Positions 11,701 to 26,965 of a DNA stretch of 64,000 bases are shown here, one piece after another. The stretch lies in the NCBI GenBank assembly GCA_024291935.2, contig CM044306.1, positions 19,663,001 to 19,727,000 of the forward strand. Reading direction: 5' to 3'. Both the position numbers and the translations under genes were made by a program. Numbering within the stretch: the first letter of the stretch is position 1; the number at the start of each line of letters is the position of its first letter. The notes under the pieces were generated by a model. It was not told the origin of the DNA. It searched no databases and saw only the letters and a program-made list of their open reading frames with translations. The DNA is from Okapia johnstoni (taxonomy: Eukaryota; Chordata; Mammalia; Artiodactyla; Giraffidae).

Positions 11701-14700
11701 TGTCCCACACAACCGTCAGGAAACAAGAATAGGCTCCTTACTCTTGCAGAGTCCTAGTGGTTTAAAAAATTACAGTAATTCTTATTCCTCCAGTTGACCT
11801 CTGGAAGAATAGGAGGCAAGAACTACCCTTCCTCTTGCCATGTCTGATTGGGCATTAACCTGGAACAGTAGATGTGGTTTATGCTTGCAGATAAGTGTGC
11901 CTGGCTTCCATCAGTTAGAAAAGAACCCAGTTTTGAATTTGATGTCCTTAGCCCTCTGAGGGACTAGCTTTCTAAGAATGAATGTGACAGTGGGCCAGCA
12001 TGACTAATGGATCCTCTTAGAATTTTGAAGCCATGGCCACAGCTTCTGGGCTCCCTCAGTCACCGAAGATGTGAAGTATGACTGCTCTCTCTCTCCTGAA
12101 GCTTAGGAAACTAGATGATGCAATAGAAGACTGCACAAATGCAGTGAAGCTCGATGACACTTATATAAAAGCCTACTTGAGAAGAGCTCAGTGGTAAGTG
12201 CCTCTGGTGGGTGGGGGGAAGAGGGCATTGCTGCTGGCCTGCCAGGGGAATTGCATTGTGGATGATGAAGCAGACCCGGGGATGTTGTGAGGTCATTTGG
12301 TCCTTCCCCCTGCCTCTAGGTGGGATTGTTCCAGCCCTAGAGCTATCTTTATAGACCTCCAGCGGAGGAGATTGCACAAGCTCCCTCAGTCTCCCATGCC
12401 TGTGTCTTACGCCCCTCACGGTCAGTAAGTTTCCTCTGATGCCTGACCCAAATTCCTTTTGTTAAAGTTTAAAATCCATTTCCTTTGGAGATTTTATTTT
12501 GTGTTGTACACTTTTGCTCTAACTTGACACAGTGCTTAGCACACAGTAGGTGCTCACTTAATTAATGCTTTGTTGAATGAATGTATGGTGCTTGGAAGAG
12601 GAAGAATAAGGTGTCTTTTGTAGTGGTTGAGAGTTGTGCCTATCCTGTATGTTCTGGGTTAGGGAAGACAGTGCTTCCACAGGAAGGGATTTAATCTGGC
12701 TCCACATCCCTGCAGTATAGGGAAGTCCCCTTTGAAATATCCTTGTCTGACTAGGTTATTTATGAGCCAGGATGTGCCTGCCTAGATCCGGCGCTCAGAT
12801 TTGCCTTCAGAGTCAGGTTGCTCTGCAGCATACTTGTTCATCTTATTTTTGAAGCCACTAGACTCTTTTCTCCAGACAGGAACATGAGCAAGGGCTCAGC
12901 GAGACTGCTCCCCCAAATCCATCTTACTTCAGATTATTTCCCAGACAAAGAAGAATGTTCTGTCCTTTAAAGTTCCTAGAGGAAGACTCATTTGTTACGT
13001 CCCAGTCCTCCCACAGCCGTCGCGTTCCTTGTGGAGAGTCCTAGCCAAAGGACAGGTGCTACTGCTGCTACCTGGTGAGCAAGCTCCTAGTTCCTCAGGC
13101 TCCCCCGTCTCACCAGTGGTGAGAGCATGAGCTGCTTCCCATTTAGTGTGCCCCAAATTATCCACATTTGTGAAAAATAGGAAAACTGCTCTCCTGTGTA
13201 GTGTTGTTTTTTTTTTTAAGTGACTTTCTAAAGTAGATGACTAAATCTGTCAAACACACACAGAATTATATTACAGATTCTATGAGACTATCAGTCATCT
13301 CATCTTTTCATACCACTTGCAGACACACATGGAAGCTTGGGAATACAGAAGTGTAGTGTACTCTTTGACCAGCTAAAGACTTATTTTAACAGATAAAAAG
13401 TGCTGTATCCATGTTTACAGCAGTGTTACTGTTAAAGAAAAAAAGTAGACTCTCACCTAGATGTCTAGTAGGGAGGGGGTGACTGGATACATAAGACTAT
13501 CAACTCAGTGGAACACTGAAGTGTTTGAACAGGGAATGGGAAGAGAACAGAAAATTCTGGATTTGTTAGGAGGGTAACAGGATGAAACATGTTTTTCATA
13601 TGTGTGCAATAAACAGAAATCGCTTTGGTCAGATAGCTCCTTATCTTTGTGGTAGAAACAGAACTGTCCTCTGCGTAGGTCTGCTGTGAGATCCTGCCAC
13701 AGAGCACAGCTTGCACTATTGGGCACAGTTGGCTGAGAACTTGGCAACAGTCCTCTGGAGCAGCTGGGACTGACGAGAAGTATTGGAGATTAGCTCAGGC
13801 TGAAGCCTTCCCAGAAGCCTGAGTGCTGCTGGGGTCTGCGTCAGCTCACGCCACTGGTGGGGAGAGGCCGGACCTCTGCTGCAGCTCCTGTCATGGGCTG
13901 AATGGAGCTTTCCGTTTTCCCTAAAGCTCTACTTTTCTTTTTCTTTTTAAAATCGTTTTTAATGTTAGGATGTCCTTGAATTTTAAAAAAAGTGTGAAGT
14001 GAAACTGTAATATAAGTCTATTTAGTACATTATGTAAGAGTCTGGAAAGTCCATCAGGTTAGTTTTTTTGTCACATCAGTCTTCACCCAGAGTTATTATT
14101 AATTTTGTGTTACTTCAGTTTATATTATTATACTTAATCCTGAAAATGGGTTCTCTGCATTCTTAGTAGCATTTGTGCATCTGTGGGGCATTGGTTTTGC
14201 ACCGTTTTTTAAAAGTCATAAATCAAGATGTGGCCAGAAAATTGGAGATGCCTAAGAATGTTGGGCTTGTCTCTTGCCAGCCCCATCAGTAATGCTCCCT
14301 CTGCCCTGGCCTCTAGGCCTGGGGGTGCTATGTGATGTTTGCAAAGATGAGCTTGTGTGGCAGCAGTCTAAGAAATTAAAGCTCTCTGTGCAATGGCAAG
14401 CCACACTGCATGGTCACTCTCCACTCCCCAGCTGATGGTGACTGTTTCTGGAATTCCTACAAATTCTGTTTAATCAGTAGGTCAGTCTTAGAGCGAATGA
14501 TATCATCAGGAAAATGCCACTTTATTTCTGTGGAAGAGACATTTATAAGGTCTGGCGATCAGAATGTCAAGCTGGTTTCCTCCCATCTTGGGTCAGGGTC
14601 CTTCCTTCCTCTGTGCCACTGAAATAGAATCAAGCCTGTGTTCACAGTCTCCTTTTCTGTCTCACTAACCTATATCTCAAACTGACTATTCTTAATGGAA

Positions 14701-17700
14701 GCATTTGCCGGCAGCCACCACCTTGAACTTGATCCTTCTCGTGGCTGACTAATCCCACATCTCGTCTGGATTGGAGCTGGCCCTGCATGTTTATGGCACT
14801 TTTGGTTTCAAAACTCTTCCATATCCATTGATCTCACTTGATAATTTTTCTCCCTTGTTTCAGTCCCAAGTGTCAAGTAGGTATCTTCATATTGTCTCTC
14901 CCAAGGTGATCCCGATGCCTCTCAGTGGCTCTGAGTGAAATCAGAAGGAACGTTCTCCCCTTGGTTGCTTTCTGCTCAGAGCAGTGTATCACTTTGCTGG
15001 TTGGGTGCAAGTGGCATGAGACCTCTCTCTTTTTCTTGAGCTGGTAGCGAATTTTTCTTGTGGCTAGCTTAAGAACTCCTATTTCATGAAGCACCTCAAC
15101 CAAAAGTTTGTGTCTCTTGCTTGAGCCATGCCTCTTTCCCTAGAGTGATGCCAAAGGCCATTGCTATTTATGTCGCTGTACTGCCCTGTATTTCCTTCTC
15201 AGTTACTTGGACACAGAACAGTATGAAGAAGCAGTACGGGACTATGAAAAAGTGTATCAGACGGAGAAAACAAAAGGTAAAGAATTTTGAGCACATGTTC
15301 CTTATTTTAATCTCCACAAGAAAACGTCATAAAAGCTCCTCGTATGGTTAACAGGGCTTCTGACTCCAGGGCATCTGGGCTGGGACTTGGTAAAGGAAGC
15401 CAAAAACAGCTTTATCCGTTGACGCTAAATGTCTTCCTCCAGAACACAAACAGCTCCTTAAAAATGCACAGTTAGAACTGAAGAAGAGTAAGAGGAAAGA
15501 TTACTACAAGATTCTTGGTGTAGACAAGAATGCCTCTGAGGATGAGATCAAGAAAGCCTACCGGAAGCGGGCCTTGATGCACCATCCAGGTAGAGCGGTG
15601 GGGAGCAGGGCTCAGTGGGAAGAGCAGGTCAGGCCGGCTGCTGCCATGGTCAGTCCAGCACCAAAGCCTCAGAGAGGCGGCTCAGCTGGAATTAGGTGGT
15701 GCTCGGTTCCATACCCTCCAAATGTGGGAAGTACTGGATTCTAAAATGAGACATAATGTAGTCTTTCCCTTGCACTCTGTTTTCTTGAGACTCTGAGTTC
15801 TTCCTGTATTCCTCCCTTTAGATCGGCACAGTGGAGCCAGTGCTGAAGTTCAGAAGGAGGAGGAGAAAAAGTTCAAGGAAGTCGGAGAAGCTTTTACCAT
15901 TCTCTCTGATCCCAAGAAAAAGACTCGCTATGACAGTGGACAAGACCTTGATGAAGAGGGCATGAATATGGGTGGTAAGTTGGGAGTTGGTTGGGGCAGC
16001 CTCGGTTGAACCTGACACCTGTGAAATATTAGCATTTTTCCTGAAGACATTCTGTGGGTGGAGGAGTAGGGTGGGGGGAGGTGTCTTATGTCAGTTTGTT
16101 AAGTGCACTCTGATGAGTAGCTGTAATGTGTGAGGTACTGTGATGGGTATGGAAAATAACAAAGCTGAATCAAACCCATAGTCCAAGGGTTTGCAAACCC
16201 TGGTCCACGGGCCAAGTCTGACCCCTGGTCTGATAGACATGGAGCCCCATGAGGGCAGTCAAGTGTAGCAGGTGCCAGGGGTACAGAGTGACTGCCGAGG
16301 AGGTCAGCACTAGCAAGGGAAAGCTTGGATGTGCAGAAAAGCACAGCACTGTGGGGGAGTGACCAGGGCTCAGCTAGGATGGTAGAGGGTGCTTGGGGCA
16401 TAGCCACACAGTAGTTGGGTCAGACCTCAGCAGGCCTTAGAGACTACAGGAAACATTGGGTTTTTCCTTTTGGCTGGAAGTTCTTTTTTCTCCCATTGCA
16501 AAGTGTGTCTGATGACTGATACTTATGTGTCTGGCACATTCCCATAAGCCCTCACAGACTTCAGTTTCCCCAGAAGACTTAGAATGAAGTGAAGCACAGC
16601 TGAGAGCATCATTGCTCACTATGAGCTCAGTTGGAGATAAAAGAAGCCCTGAGCTGTGCACAGTTCTCAGACCACTGCCTCTAATGCCAGCCGTTTCTCT
16701 TCCACTGAGAAAATCTTTCCAAACTTAAAGTTGATGATGCTATATACATAAACGTGACCTCGCCAGTTCAGGGTGGGTGGGTGGGTTTTACAAACCTAGG
16801 TTTAACAACAATAAACATTGCTCTGCCCAGCAGTTGAGCTGTAAGCAGTCAAAAGCTGTTGAAGGGTTTAAGAAGGGGAGCCGTGGGCCTGATTTCGGCT
16901 CTGGAGTTTTATTTGTGATGGCAGTGAGGAAAGCTGGTTTAGAAAAGGTGAAGAGGAGGAGGGAAAACAAGATCACTAGGAGAGGATCAAGGGCACGGTC
17001 GGGAGATGGCCTCAGCAGGAGTTGGCTGCTGAACGTGTCAGGAGAGGCAGAGGACTAAGTCGAGAGTGGCTTGGGCACAGCTGACTCGATGGGGCCGTTC
17101 ACTGAGCTTGAGGAGCCAGGAAGATGACCAGGTACACAGGCAAAGAATTAACTTTTAAATACCATATGCCTGTGGGATTGGCCACTGGAGATAAATCCTG
17201 TGCAGCTTAGGCAGACGGTACGTGAGGCCCACCGTGGCCTAATGAAAAGAGCACAGCACTGGGGGTGGGGGGGGGGGGGCGCGAGGCAGCAGTATTCACT
17301 GTTGTTGCTTTCACTGACCGGGTGATTTGGGCAGGTTACTTGAGCTTCCCCCTTAGGTGTTTTTGAGTATAAATTGGGAATGATCTAATGTATGCCAGTC
17401 CCAATACCATGATTGCCACCTGGTAGCTTTTTTTCTGGCATGTGGTGTAGACAGAATATGGCATCACATGCATGCATTCAGTCATGTCTCGTTCTTAGAT
17501 ACAGCCTTGGTAGCACTTAAGTGATAGATTCTGGTCCTTTCAGGAGCAGCCCCAGCATTATAGGGAGACAGTGTATAGGTGCAAATGGCATTTCCCATTG
17601 TGGAGAAGGTGCAGCAAAGTGGGTTGAGGCAAGGAAAGCTTTCCTTTAGAACACACTTGGAAGCAGAACAGAACAAAGTGGGATCAAGTAGTGGGCTTGC

Positions 17701-18377
17701 CTCTCGTCCATGACTTTGGGGAAAGGAGGGAAGTGATTGTTATCTGGGAAAGCTTTGGAGACCCATTCTCTGTTAACGTCCTCTTCAAACACTTGTGGTT
17801 TTTTTCACCTTTTTGTGCTTTCTCTGCTTCTTATTTTGCTCCACAGATTTTGATGCAAACAATATCTTCAAGGCATTTTTTGGCGGTCCTGGGGGCTTCA
17901 GCTTTGAAGGTGGGTGTGCCTGAGTTCCCAGGCCACAAGCCAAAACAGGGGCTCCCCAGTTAGGCAGCACTCTGAGAGTCAGAGAGGCCCATCAGTGGAG
18001 GCAGCAGAATTCTCTTCTAGCAGGACATCTACCCCCTTGGGTGCTGCTGAGGATGGGCTAGGGGGAGGTTTCCGCGCACACCCAGCCTAGGGAGCATGAG
18101 AGCCATGCCTGCTTGGGGTCAGGGAGGTATCTAACCAGAGCTTCCCATGAGGGTGAAGGTGTTGGAACAGCACAGACACCACCGGCTTGTGGGCTTCCTC
18201 CTGCATCCCGGGGCCCAGCCTGTTTTGATGCCCTCAGACGGCTTTCCATTTGCAGTTGAAGCAGCCCTTCGTAACCAGGGCAGAATGATCTTCCCTTGGA
18301 AACTCAGAGCCAGCTGACAAACTCTTCTTTTCCCTGCAGCTTCTGGTCCAGGGAATTTCTTTTTTCAGTTTGGCTAA
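3296..18377 (+). CDS. DNAJC7: DNAJC7 (TPR2) co-chaperone, exons 2-14 of the coding region
   Basis: Cytosolic co-chaperone that binds HSP70 and HSP90 through TPR repeats and stimulates HSP70 ATPase through a C-terminal J domain. Coding exons: 3296-3384, 4349-4473, 4827-4940, 5600-5674, 9696-9814, 10451-10604, 11115-11279, 12102-12193, 15203-15276, 15443-15589, 15822-15974, 17847-17909 and 18340-18377 (TAA at 18375-18377). All borders are GT/AG and the reading phase is unbroken. Joined, they encode 468 residues; with the 26 residues expected from an upstream exon this equals the 494 aa of human DNAJC7. Nine TPRs (about residues 28-361, by human numbering) precede a J domain (about 380-450) with HPD at 409-411. 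The protein is nearly identical to human as I recall it. The start codon and promoter are outside the window. Convergent with CNP. Confidence 0.97.
3672..3900 (-). repeat. Ruminant L1 3' UTR fragment, reverse
   Basis: A T-rich start followed by the ruminant L1 3' UTR in reverse: 'ccatacattgacatgaatc', 'gtgtacatgtgtcccccatc', the CT-rich stretch and 'ctggtgatctgtttcacac'. Lies in DNAJC7 intron 2. Confidence 0.75.
4349..4473 (+). CDS. DNAJC7: DNAJC7 exon 3
   Basis: Encodes residues 57-97, the end of TPR1 and TPR2 ([16 protein letters not shown]). Acceptor CCTGTAG ends at 4348; donor GTATGT starts at 4474 after a complete Arg codon. Residue 77 is Lys, where human has Arg as I recall it. Confidence 0.96.
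4528..4715 (-). mobile_element. MER20-like hAT-Charlie DNA transposon relic
   Basis: Matches the recalled MER20 pattern in reverse: 'gggtttctcag' terminal region, 'acattttgtgccagatagtt', 'gggggctgtcctgtgcattg', 'cccagttgtgacaagcaac' and a cctggctgataac terminal end. Sits in the intron between DNAJC7 exons 3 and 4, close to both. Non-autonomous and inactive. Confidence 0.65.
4827..4940 (+). CDS. DNAJC7: DNAJC7 exon 4
   Basis: Encodes residues 98-135 ([20 protein letters not shown] onward), covering TPR3. Acceptor TCCTAG ends at 4826 and donor GTATGA begins at 4941. Both borders fall between codons. Confidence 0.96.
4965..5160 (+). repeat. MIR SINE
   Basis: MIR-like core with 'gtgactgtgcacaagtctca' and 'tgagccttagcttccttatc' followed by a 'tgtaaaagagg' tail. 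Begins about 25 bp after the donor of DNAJC7 exon 4. Confidence 0.65.
5600..5674 (+). CDS. DNAJC7: DNAJC7 exon 5
   Basis: Encodes residues 136-160 ([20 protein letters not shown] onward), the linker into TPR4. Acceptor GATATAG ends at 5599; donor GTAAAC starts at 5675. Both borders fall between codons. The 4-kb intron that follows is the largest in the visible part of the gene. Confidence 0.95.
5725..5766 (+). repeat. (TG)21 microsatellite
   Basis: Uninterrupted TG dinucleotide repeat of 21 units, 50 bp downstream of the DNAJC7 exon 5 donor. Pure and long enough to be length-polymorphic. Confidence 0.97.
5855..6230 (-). repeat. Old L1 3'-end fragment, reverse
   Basis: Reads as the reverse of an ancient L1M-type 3' end: 'ttaggttcacagccaaattg', 'gggcagttatgaataaagct', 'gcaggtttctgtgtggcttt' and 'ccttctgcattcccaccagc'. 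Inside the large intron before DNAJC7 exon 6. Confidence 0.6.
7047..7065 (+). repeat. Short (TG)n tract
   Basis: Nineteen bases of TG repeat in the DNAJC7 intron 5. Confidence 0.9.
7222..7238 (+). repeat. Poly(C) tract, 17 C
   Basis: A pure run of 17 C, bordered by 'tgacatcccag' and 'actgtagttc'. Such runs are prone to slippage and sequencing error, so the length should be treated as approximate. Confidence 0.9.
7700..8250 (+). repeat. Old LINE-like fragment split by a SINE
   Basis: Segments such as 'agcactgttcttgttctatt' and 'gtctttccatattagtatgg' followed by 'cctgttgatggaatatgag' resemble the widespread old LINE 3' pattern around sea-of-insertions text in mammalian introns. Interrupted by the CHR SINE at about 7853-7962. 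Family and orientation uncertain. Confidence 0.4.
7853..7962 (-). repeat. CHR-type SINE, reverse
   Basis: 'cttagttccccaaccaggg', 'cctaaccactggatcaccag' and a ggaattccc end. AACAAATACAGATT occurs on both sides (with a small internal repeat on the right), giving a target-site duplication. Confidence 0.85.
8741..9025 (-). repeat. CHR-type SINE, reverse, near full length
   Basis: Long copy (285 bp) running from 'ttttggctgcgctgggtct' to 'ccaccagggaagtcc'. Perfect 15-bp target-site duplication AAGAATGAGAGTTTT at 8726-8740 and 9026-9040. Confidence 0.93.
9085..9220 (+). repeat. MIR SINE fragment
   Basis: 'ttataggctctggatc', 'cttactagctttggcgacc' and 'agttactttaatctctctag' follow the MIR consensus order. 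Directly abuts the following CHR SINE. Confidence 0.6.
9221..9426 (+). repeat. CHR-type SINE, forward
   Basis: Begins 'gggacttcctagtggtcc', includes 'gatcccacatgctgc' and 'caatgaagacccgac' and ends in an A/T-rich tail 'aaaaaataataaa'. Diverged relative to other copies. Confidence 0.85.
9696..9814 (+). CDS. DNAJC7: DNAJC7 exon 6
   Basis: Encodes residues 161-199 ([19 protein letters not shown] onward), covering TPR4 and the start of TPR5. Acceptor CCCATAG ends at 9695; donor GTATGA begins at 9815. The Ser200 codon is split AG|T across the next intron. Confidence 0.96.
10046..10262 (+). mobile_element. hAT-Charlie non-autonomous transposon relic (MER1 group)
   Basis: Runs from 'ggggtttgccaactgtaaag' through 'atattttaggctttgcaggc', 'caaagcagccatagataata' and 'gatttggtcctgtggtctg' to a 'tgctaaccctg' end; the ends are inverted repeats of one another. 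Near full length, diverged, inactive. Exact family name uncertain. Confidence 0.6.
10451..10604 (+). CDS. DNAJC7: DNAJC7 exon 7
   Basis: Encodes residues 201-251 ([20 protein letters not shown] onward), covering TPR5 and TPR6. Acceptor GTTGCAG ends at 10450; donor GTAAGT starts at 10605 after the Arg251 codon. Confidence 0.96.
11115..11279 (+). CDS. DNAJC7: DNAJC7 exon 8
   Basis: Encodes residues 252-306 ([20 protein letters not shown] onward), covering TPR7 and the first helix of TPR8. This second TPR cluster begins with the charged [12 protein letters not shown] stretch. Acceptor CTGTAG ends at 11114; donor GTAAGC begins at 11280. Confidence 0.96.
12102..12193 (+). CDS. DNAJC7: DNAJC7 exon 9
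   Basis: Encodes residues 307-336 ([20 protein letters not shown] onward), the end of TPR8 and start of TPR9. Acceptor CTGAAG ends at 12101, a weak AAG acceptor; donor GTAAGT starts at 12194. Cys337 is split TG|T over a 3-kb intron. Confidence 0.95.
12194..15202 (+). other. DNAJC7: DNAJC7 intron 9, largely unique
   Basis: A 3-kb intron. Apart from the L2-like tail near 12.5 kb I recognise no repeat family with confidence, and no open frame has exon-like flanks or a match I know. The 13.2-13.6 kb part looks like old LINE debris but I cannot assign it. Confidence 0.5.
12440..12590 (+). repeat. L2-like LINE 3' end
   Basis: 'cagtgcttagcacacagtag' followed by 'gtgctcacttaattaatgc' and a 'gttgaatgaatg' end is the usual L2 3' tail pattern. 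In DNAJC7 intron 9. Confidence 0.6.
15203..15276 (+). CDS. DNAJC7: DNAJC7 exon 10
   Basis: Encodes residues 338-361 ([20 protein letters not shown] onward), the C-terminal half of TPR9. Residue 339 is Leu, where human has Met as I recall it. Acceptor CTTCTCAG ends at 15202; donor GTAAAG begins at 15277. Confidence 0.95.
15443..15589 (+). CDS. DNAJC7: DNAJC7 exon 11
   Basis: Encodes residues 363-410: the linker after the last TPR and J-domain helices I and II ([20 protein letters not shown]). It ends at His409-Pro410 plus the first base of the Asp411 codon, so an intron cuts the catalytic HPD loop. Acceptor CCTCCAG ends at 15442; donor GTAGAG starts at 15590. Confidence 0.96.
15822..15974 (+). 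CDS. DNAJC7: DNAJC7 exon 12
   Basis: Encodes the Asp of HPD and residues 412-461, J-domain helices III and IV ([20 protein letters not shown]). Acceptor CCCTTTAG ends at 15821; donor GTAAGT begins at 15975. Confidence 0.96.
17225..17400 (+). repeat. MIR SINE interrupted by a G run
   Basis: MIR-like 'agcacagcactgggggt' head and 'gtgatttgggcaggttactt' core, with a 13-G run at 17267-17279 expanded inside it. Confidence 0.55.
17847..17909 (+). CDS. DNAJC7: DNAJC7 exon 13
   Basis: Encodes residues 463-482 ([20 protein letters not shown]), the Gly/Phe-rich tail after the J domain. The second residue after FD is Ala where human has Pro, as I recall it. Acceptor CTCCACAG ends at 17846; donor GTGGGT starts at 17910. 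Confidence 0.95.
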
Positions 18378-18680
18378 TGAAAGGATACCACCCAGAATCC
18401 AGAAAATGCAGACTTGCTCAGTTTAACCTCGAATGTGGACACAATTCACCTCCTCCCTTCATCATGTCTCCACGTCCTTAGAGCAGTTTCGTTTTCTCAG
18501 TTGGATACCCTGTGTCTGTGTGAGTGGGGTGAAGGAAAGGGAGCCAGCGCCGAAGACTGTGGGGGTGGGGGGTGGGGCGGACAGGGCAGCTTGTGAATTT
18601 TTGTTTTACTGTTTAACTTTATTAAAAAAGAAAAAAAATTAAGAGAATAAAATGTTTTGACCCTTTCTGGCACTTTGCTC
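18340..18680 (+). CDS. DNAJC7: DNAJC7 exon 14: C-terminus and 3' UTR
   Basis: Coding part 18340-18377 encodes the final residues [11 protein letters not shown] and stop TAA. Acceptor CCCTGCAG ends at 18339. The 3' UTR runs to about 18,665-18,680, placed by AATAAA at 18646-18651; an ATTAAA lies upstream at 18622. The UTR contains a G-rich run near 18,560 and is only about 300 nt long. Confidence 0.9.
18646..18651 (+). terminator. DNAJC7 poly(A) signal AATAAA
   Basis: Canonical AATAAA hexamer in an A-rich stretch, 269 nt after the DNAJC7 stop. Cleavage is expected 10-30 nt downstream, in a T- and GT-containing stretch (TGTTTTGACCC). Confidence 0.85.
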
Positions 18681-19890
18681 TGGCAGCTGCTTTTTGTCAC
18701 TCTAGTCAGTGGGCCAGACCTGGGCCCCCAGCATGGAGTGGATGCCCACGTGGACTTTAGGCTCAGCCAGCCATCCCACGAGGGGTGTGGGTGCCCCCTC
18801 ACAAATCTGTTTAGCACGAGCATGCTGAGCAGGCGCTGGGGATGCTGTGAGGCCCAGCCTGATGCCAGTCATGGGGCAGTGAGTTCAGAACACACATTTT
18901 ATGGTAGGGGCCACCAGAAATCACTAGAAGCTGCATGTGTCCAAAGTGGGTGCCAGGTGCTCAGCTGGGTTAACTCAGATTTACACAGGAGTTCACAGTT
19001 CTCACTGCTTGAGGGAGATGGCAACAAAGACAAAATCCTGCCTCCCTGACCCTCAGACCCTTTCCAAGTGGGACAGGCAGCTCCTGGGCCCAGTGGCATG
19101 GGTGCTGACATCAGCTCATTAGCTGGAATTCTTAGCAAACGCCCCTTGCCTTCTCCACGCGTGTCCCTTTCTGCATGGAAGGCAAGCGGGGGCAGGAAGC
19201 AGTGGCATTTGTCATGCTGTTCAGGTCAAACTTCATGTTTGTGGTGAATCACCTCAGGACTTCCAGGCAGACACTTGAGGCTTTGGCTGAAGCTCCGATT
19301 TTTGGTGCTCTGGTAAGTAGAGATGACTGGGTAAAGACCTTGGCCCAAATAGCTAACTACTTCTCCTCCTCCTGAGCCTCGGCCCCTTTCTTTTCAGTCT
19401 TCTCCCTTCAGTGCCAAGACCATGGTGAAATGCTGACTGCATTAGACCTGGGAAGTTCCCATGTAGCCAACCAGGCCTTTGTTAGCCTAGAAGAGATTCT
19501 TGAATGTCAGCTCTTCCCATGAGTTTGAAGTAGCACTTACCTGAAGGTGGCCCTCCCTGGAGAACTCGGGGTCTTGCTGAAGTCCTTCCGATTGGATTGG
19601 CTGGGCACACCTGGGGGCCTGTGCCCAGTGACTGGGGGCGGGGGGCTGCTCTGTGCTACGTGTCCCTCATATTCAGCCAACCCCTGCTGTCTGTGCGCCT
19701 CCAAGGTCAGCCTCTCTCCCTTCTGCCGCCTCATGAAAGCCGACACTGTTCAGCTGCCCAGCCTTGCCACAGCTGTGCCCAGCCCGCAGAGGGGAGACAG
19801 GACCGATGGCCCCAAGCTGGGGGACAAAGGCATTCCTAACGCACCCTGCCCTCGCCCCAGGGAAGACTGAGCGGGCCACAGGGGGAGAGA
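18681..19890. other. Intergenic gap between convergent DNAJC7 and CNP
   Basis: About 1.2 kb between the DNAJC7 poly(A) region and the expected CNP cleavage site. GC-moderate, with no SINE that I can see. Open frames here are short and overlap on both strands without splice or homology support. Confidence 0.7.
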
Positions 19891-19894
19891 GACG

Positions 19895-20922
19895 CACGCA
19901 GCTAGGATTAACATGATTTATTTAATTATCAGCCTTACAAGTTGCTGAGGTTGGGCAAAGCCAGGAGAGTAACTTCTGTCCAGGCACTTCTGTCAAGTGA
20001 CAGCCTGATTAGCAAGGCCGTTACTGAGCGGAGGGCAGTGGAGGGCACCCCAGGAACCCCAGCTCCTACAGCAGTGTTAAAACCCCTCCTTCCAGAGGCA
20101 CCGGAGATAGGGCTTGGCCTGTGACAGCCAGGGGCCACTCCACTGGCTTTTGGTGCCCACTGACCCCCTTCAGAGACACAAAGGCCTCCAGAGGCACCAA
20201 GGAGGCAGGATAGGCTGGGCAGACGGCAAGACGGGTGCTTTCCCACCCAGGCTCTGTCTCTGGCCTTGATCTCCCCACCGACACAGCAGAGCCACACTGC
20301 TGGAAGGGCGGCAGCCCATCCCCTTCCCCGGGTGAGACCTGCAGCCAGCCTGGGGTGGTTTTCGTTTTCTCCCCTAGTTGTCAAACTGTTACCTAGTTAC
20401 AGTGTGAGGAGGGGACAGGCACTTAGGACCAAAGGTGGAAGGTAAACCCTTTCTCTACCCTGGAAAATAGTACACTGATTAGGAAATGGGCTCAAAACCC
20501 AGGGATCCTCCCATCTCAAATCCACCACTAGTCTTTTGTGGCTGGTGACCACCCCATGAGTACTTGCAGTGCTGGGGTGTCCCACCCCACTAGCCAGCCT
20601 TGTGCGGGGCAGTGGGCCTGGGGGCCCGGTAACTGGAAACAGGGCTTGGGGTCGTGGCTCCAGTCCAGGCCAAACTTGGCCCAGCCTGGTCAACTGTGGT
20701 CCAGGTTCCTAAATGACGCCTACCCACCCCCTGTGTTGAAAGCTTGAGTGTTAGAGGGGAAGGGGGTGGGCAGGAAAAGAGAGCAGTTATTTTACAAGTT
20801 TTTAAAAATTACAGGAAAGTTAACTTTGAGTAAAAAATAAAAAAGAATCAAAGATCAAGCAGAGGGATGCTCCCCTCCCCTCCCCCTTCCCTTGTAAAGA
20901 AGGGGCAGGTGGCCCAGGACGC
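19895..20922 (-). other. CNP: CNP 3' UTR with poly(A) signal
   Basis: The first AATAAA on the minus strand after the stop is at 19922-19917, giving a 3' UTR of about 1.0 kb. No repeat seen. A 149-residue open frame on the same strand (20384-19935) has no homology or start context I would trust and is taken as chance. Confidence 0.75.
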
Positions 20923-26874
<5,952 letters not shown>

Positions 26875-26877
<3 letters not shown>

Positions 26878-26965
26878 GATGAGGAGGGGTCACCGCCGTC
26901 GCCGCCTTCGCAGCACTAGCTCTCCGAGGCCGCCCGCCTGCGCGGAGGGACACGGAGTCTAGCGG
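26875..26965 (-). CDS. CNP: CNP exon 1: 5' UTR ending in the initiator codon
   Basis: The exon ends with ATG at 26877-26875 directly followed by donor GTGAGC, so only the initiator Met is coded here; the next exon adds [19 protein letters not shown] before Met21. The 5' edge (about 26,965) is inferred from a TATGTAA box at 26997-26991. This start serves the long isoform CNP2. Confidence 0.8.

Noticed and set aside
19935..20384. A 149-residue minus-strand frame downstream of the CNP stop.
   Set aside because: It lies in the CNP 3' UTR; such frames are common in GC-rich UTRs and I see no homologue or conserved motif.
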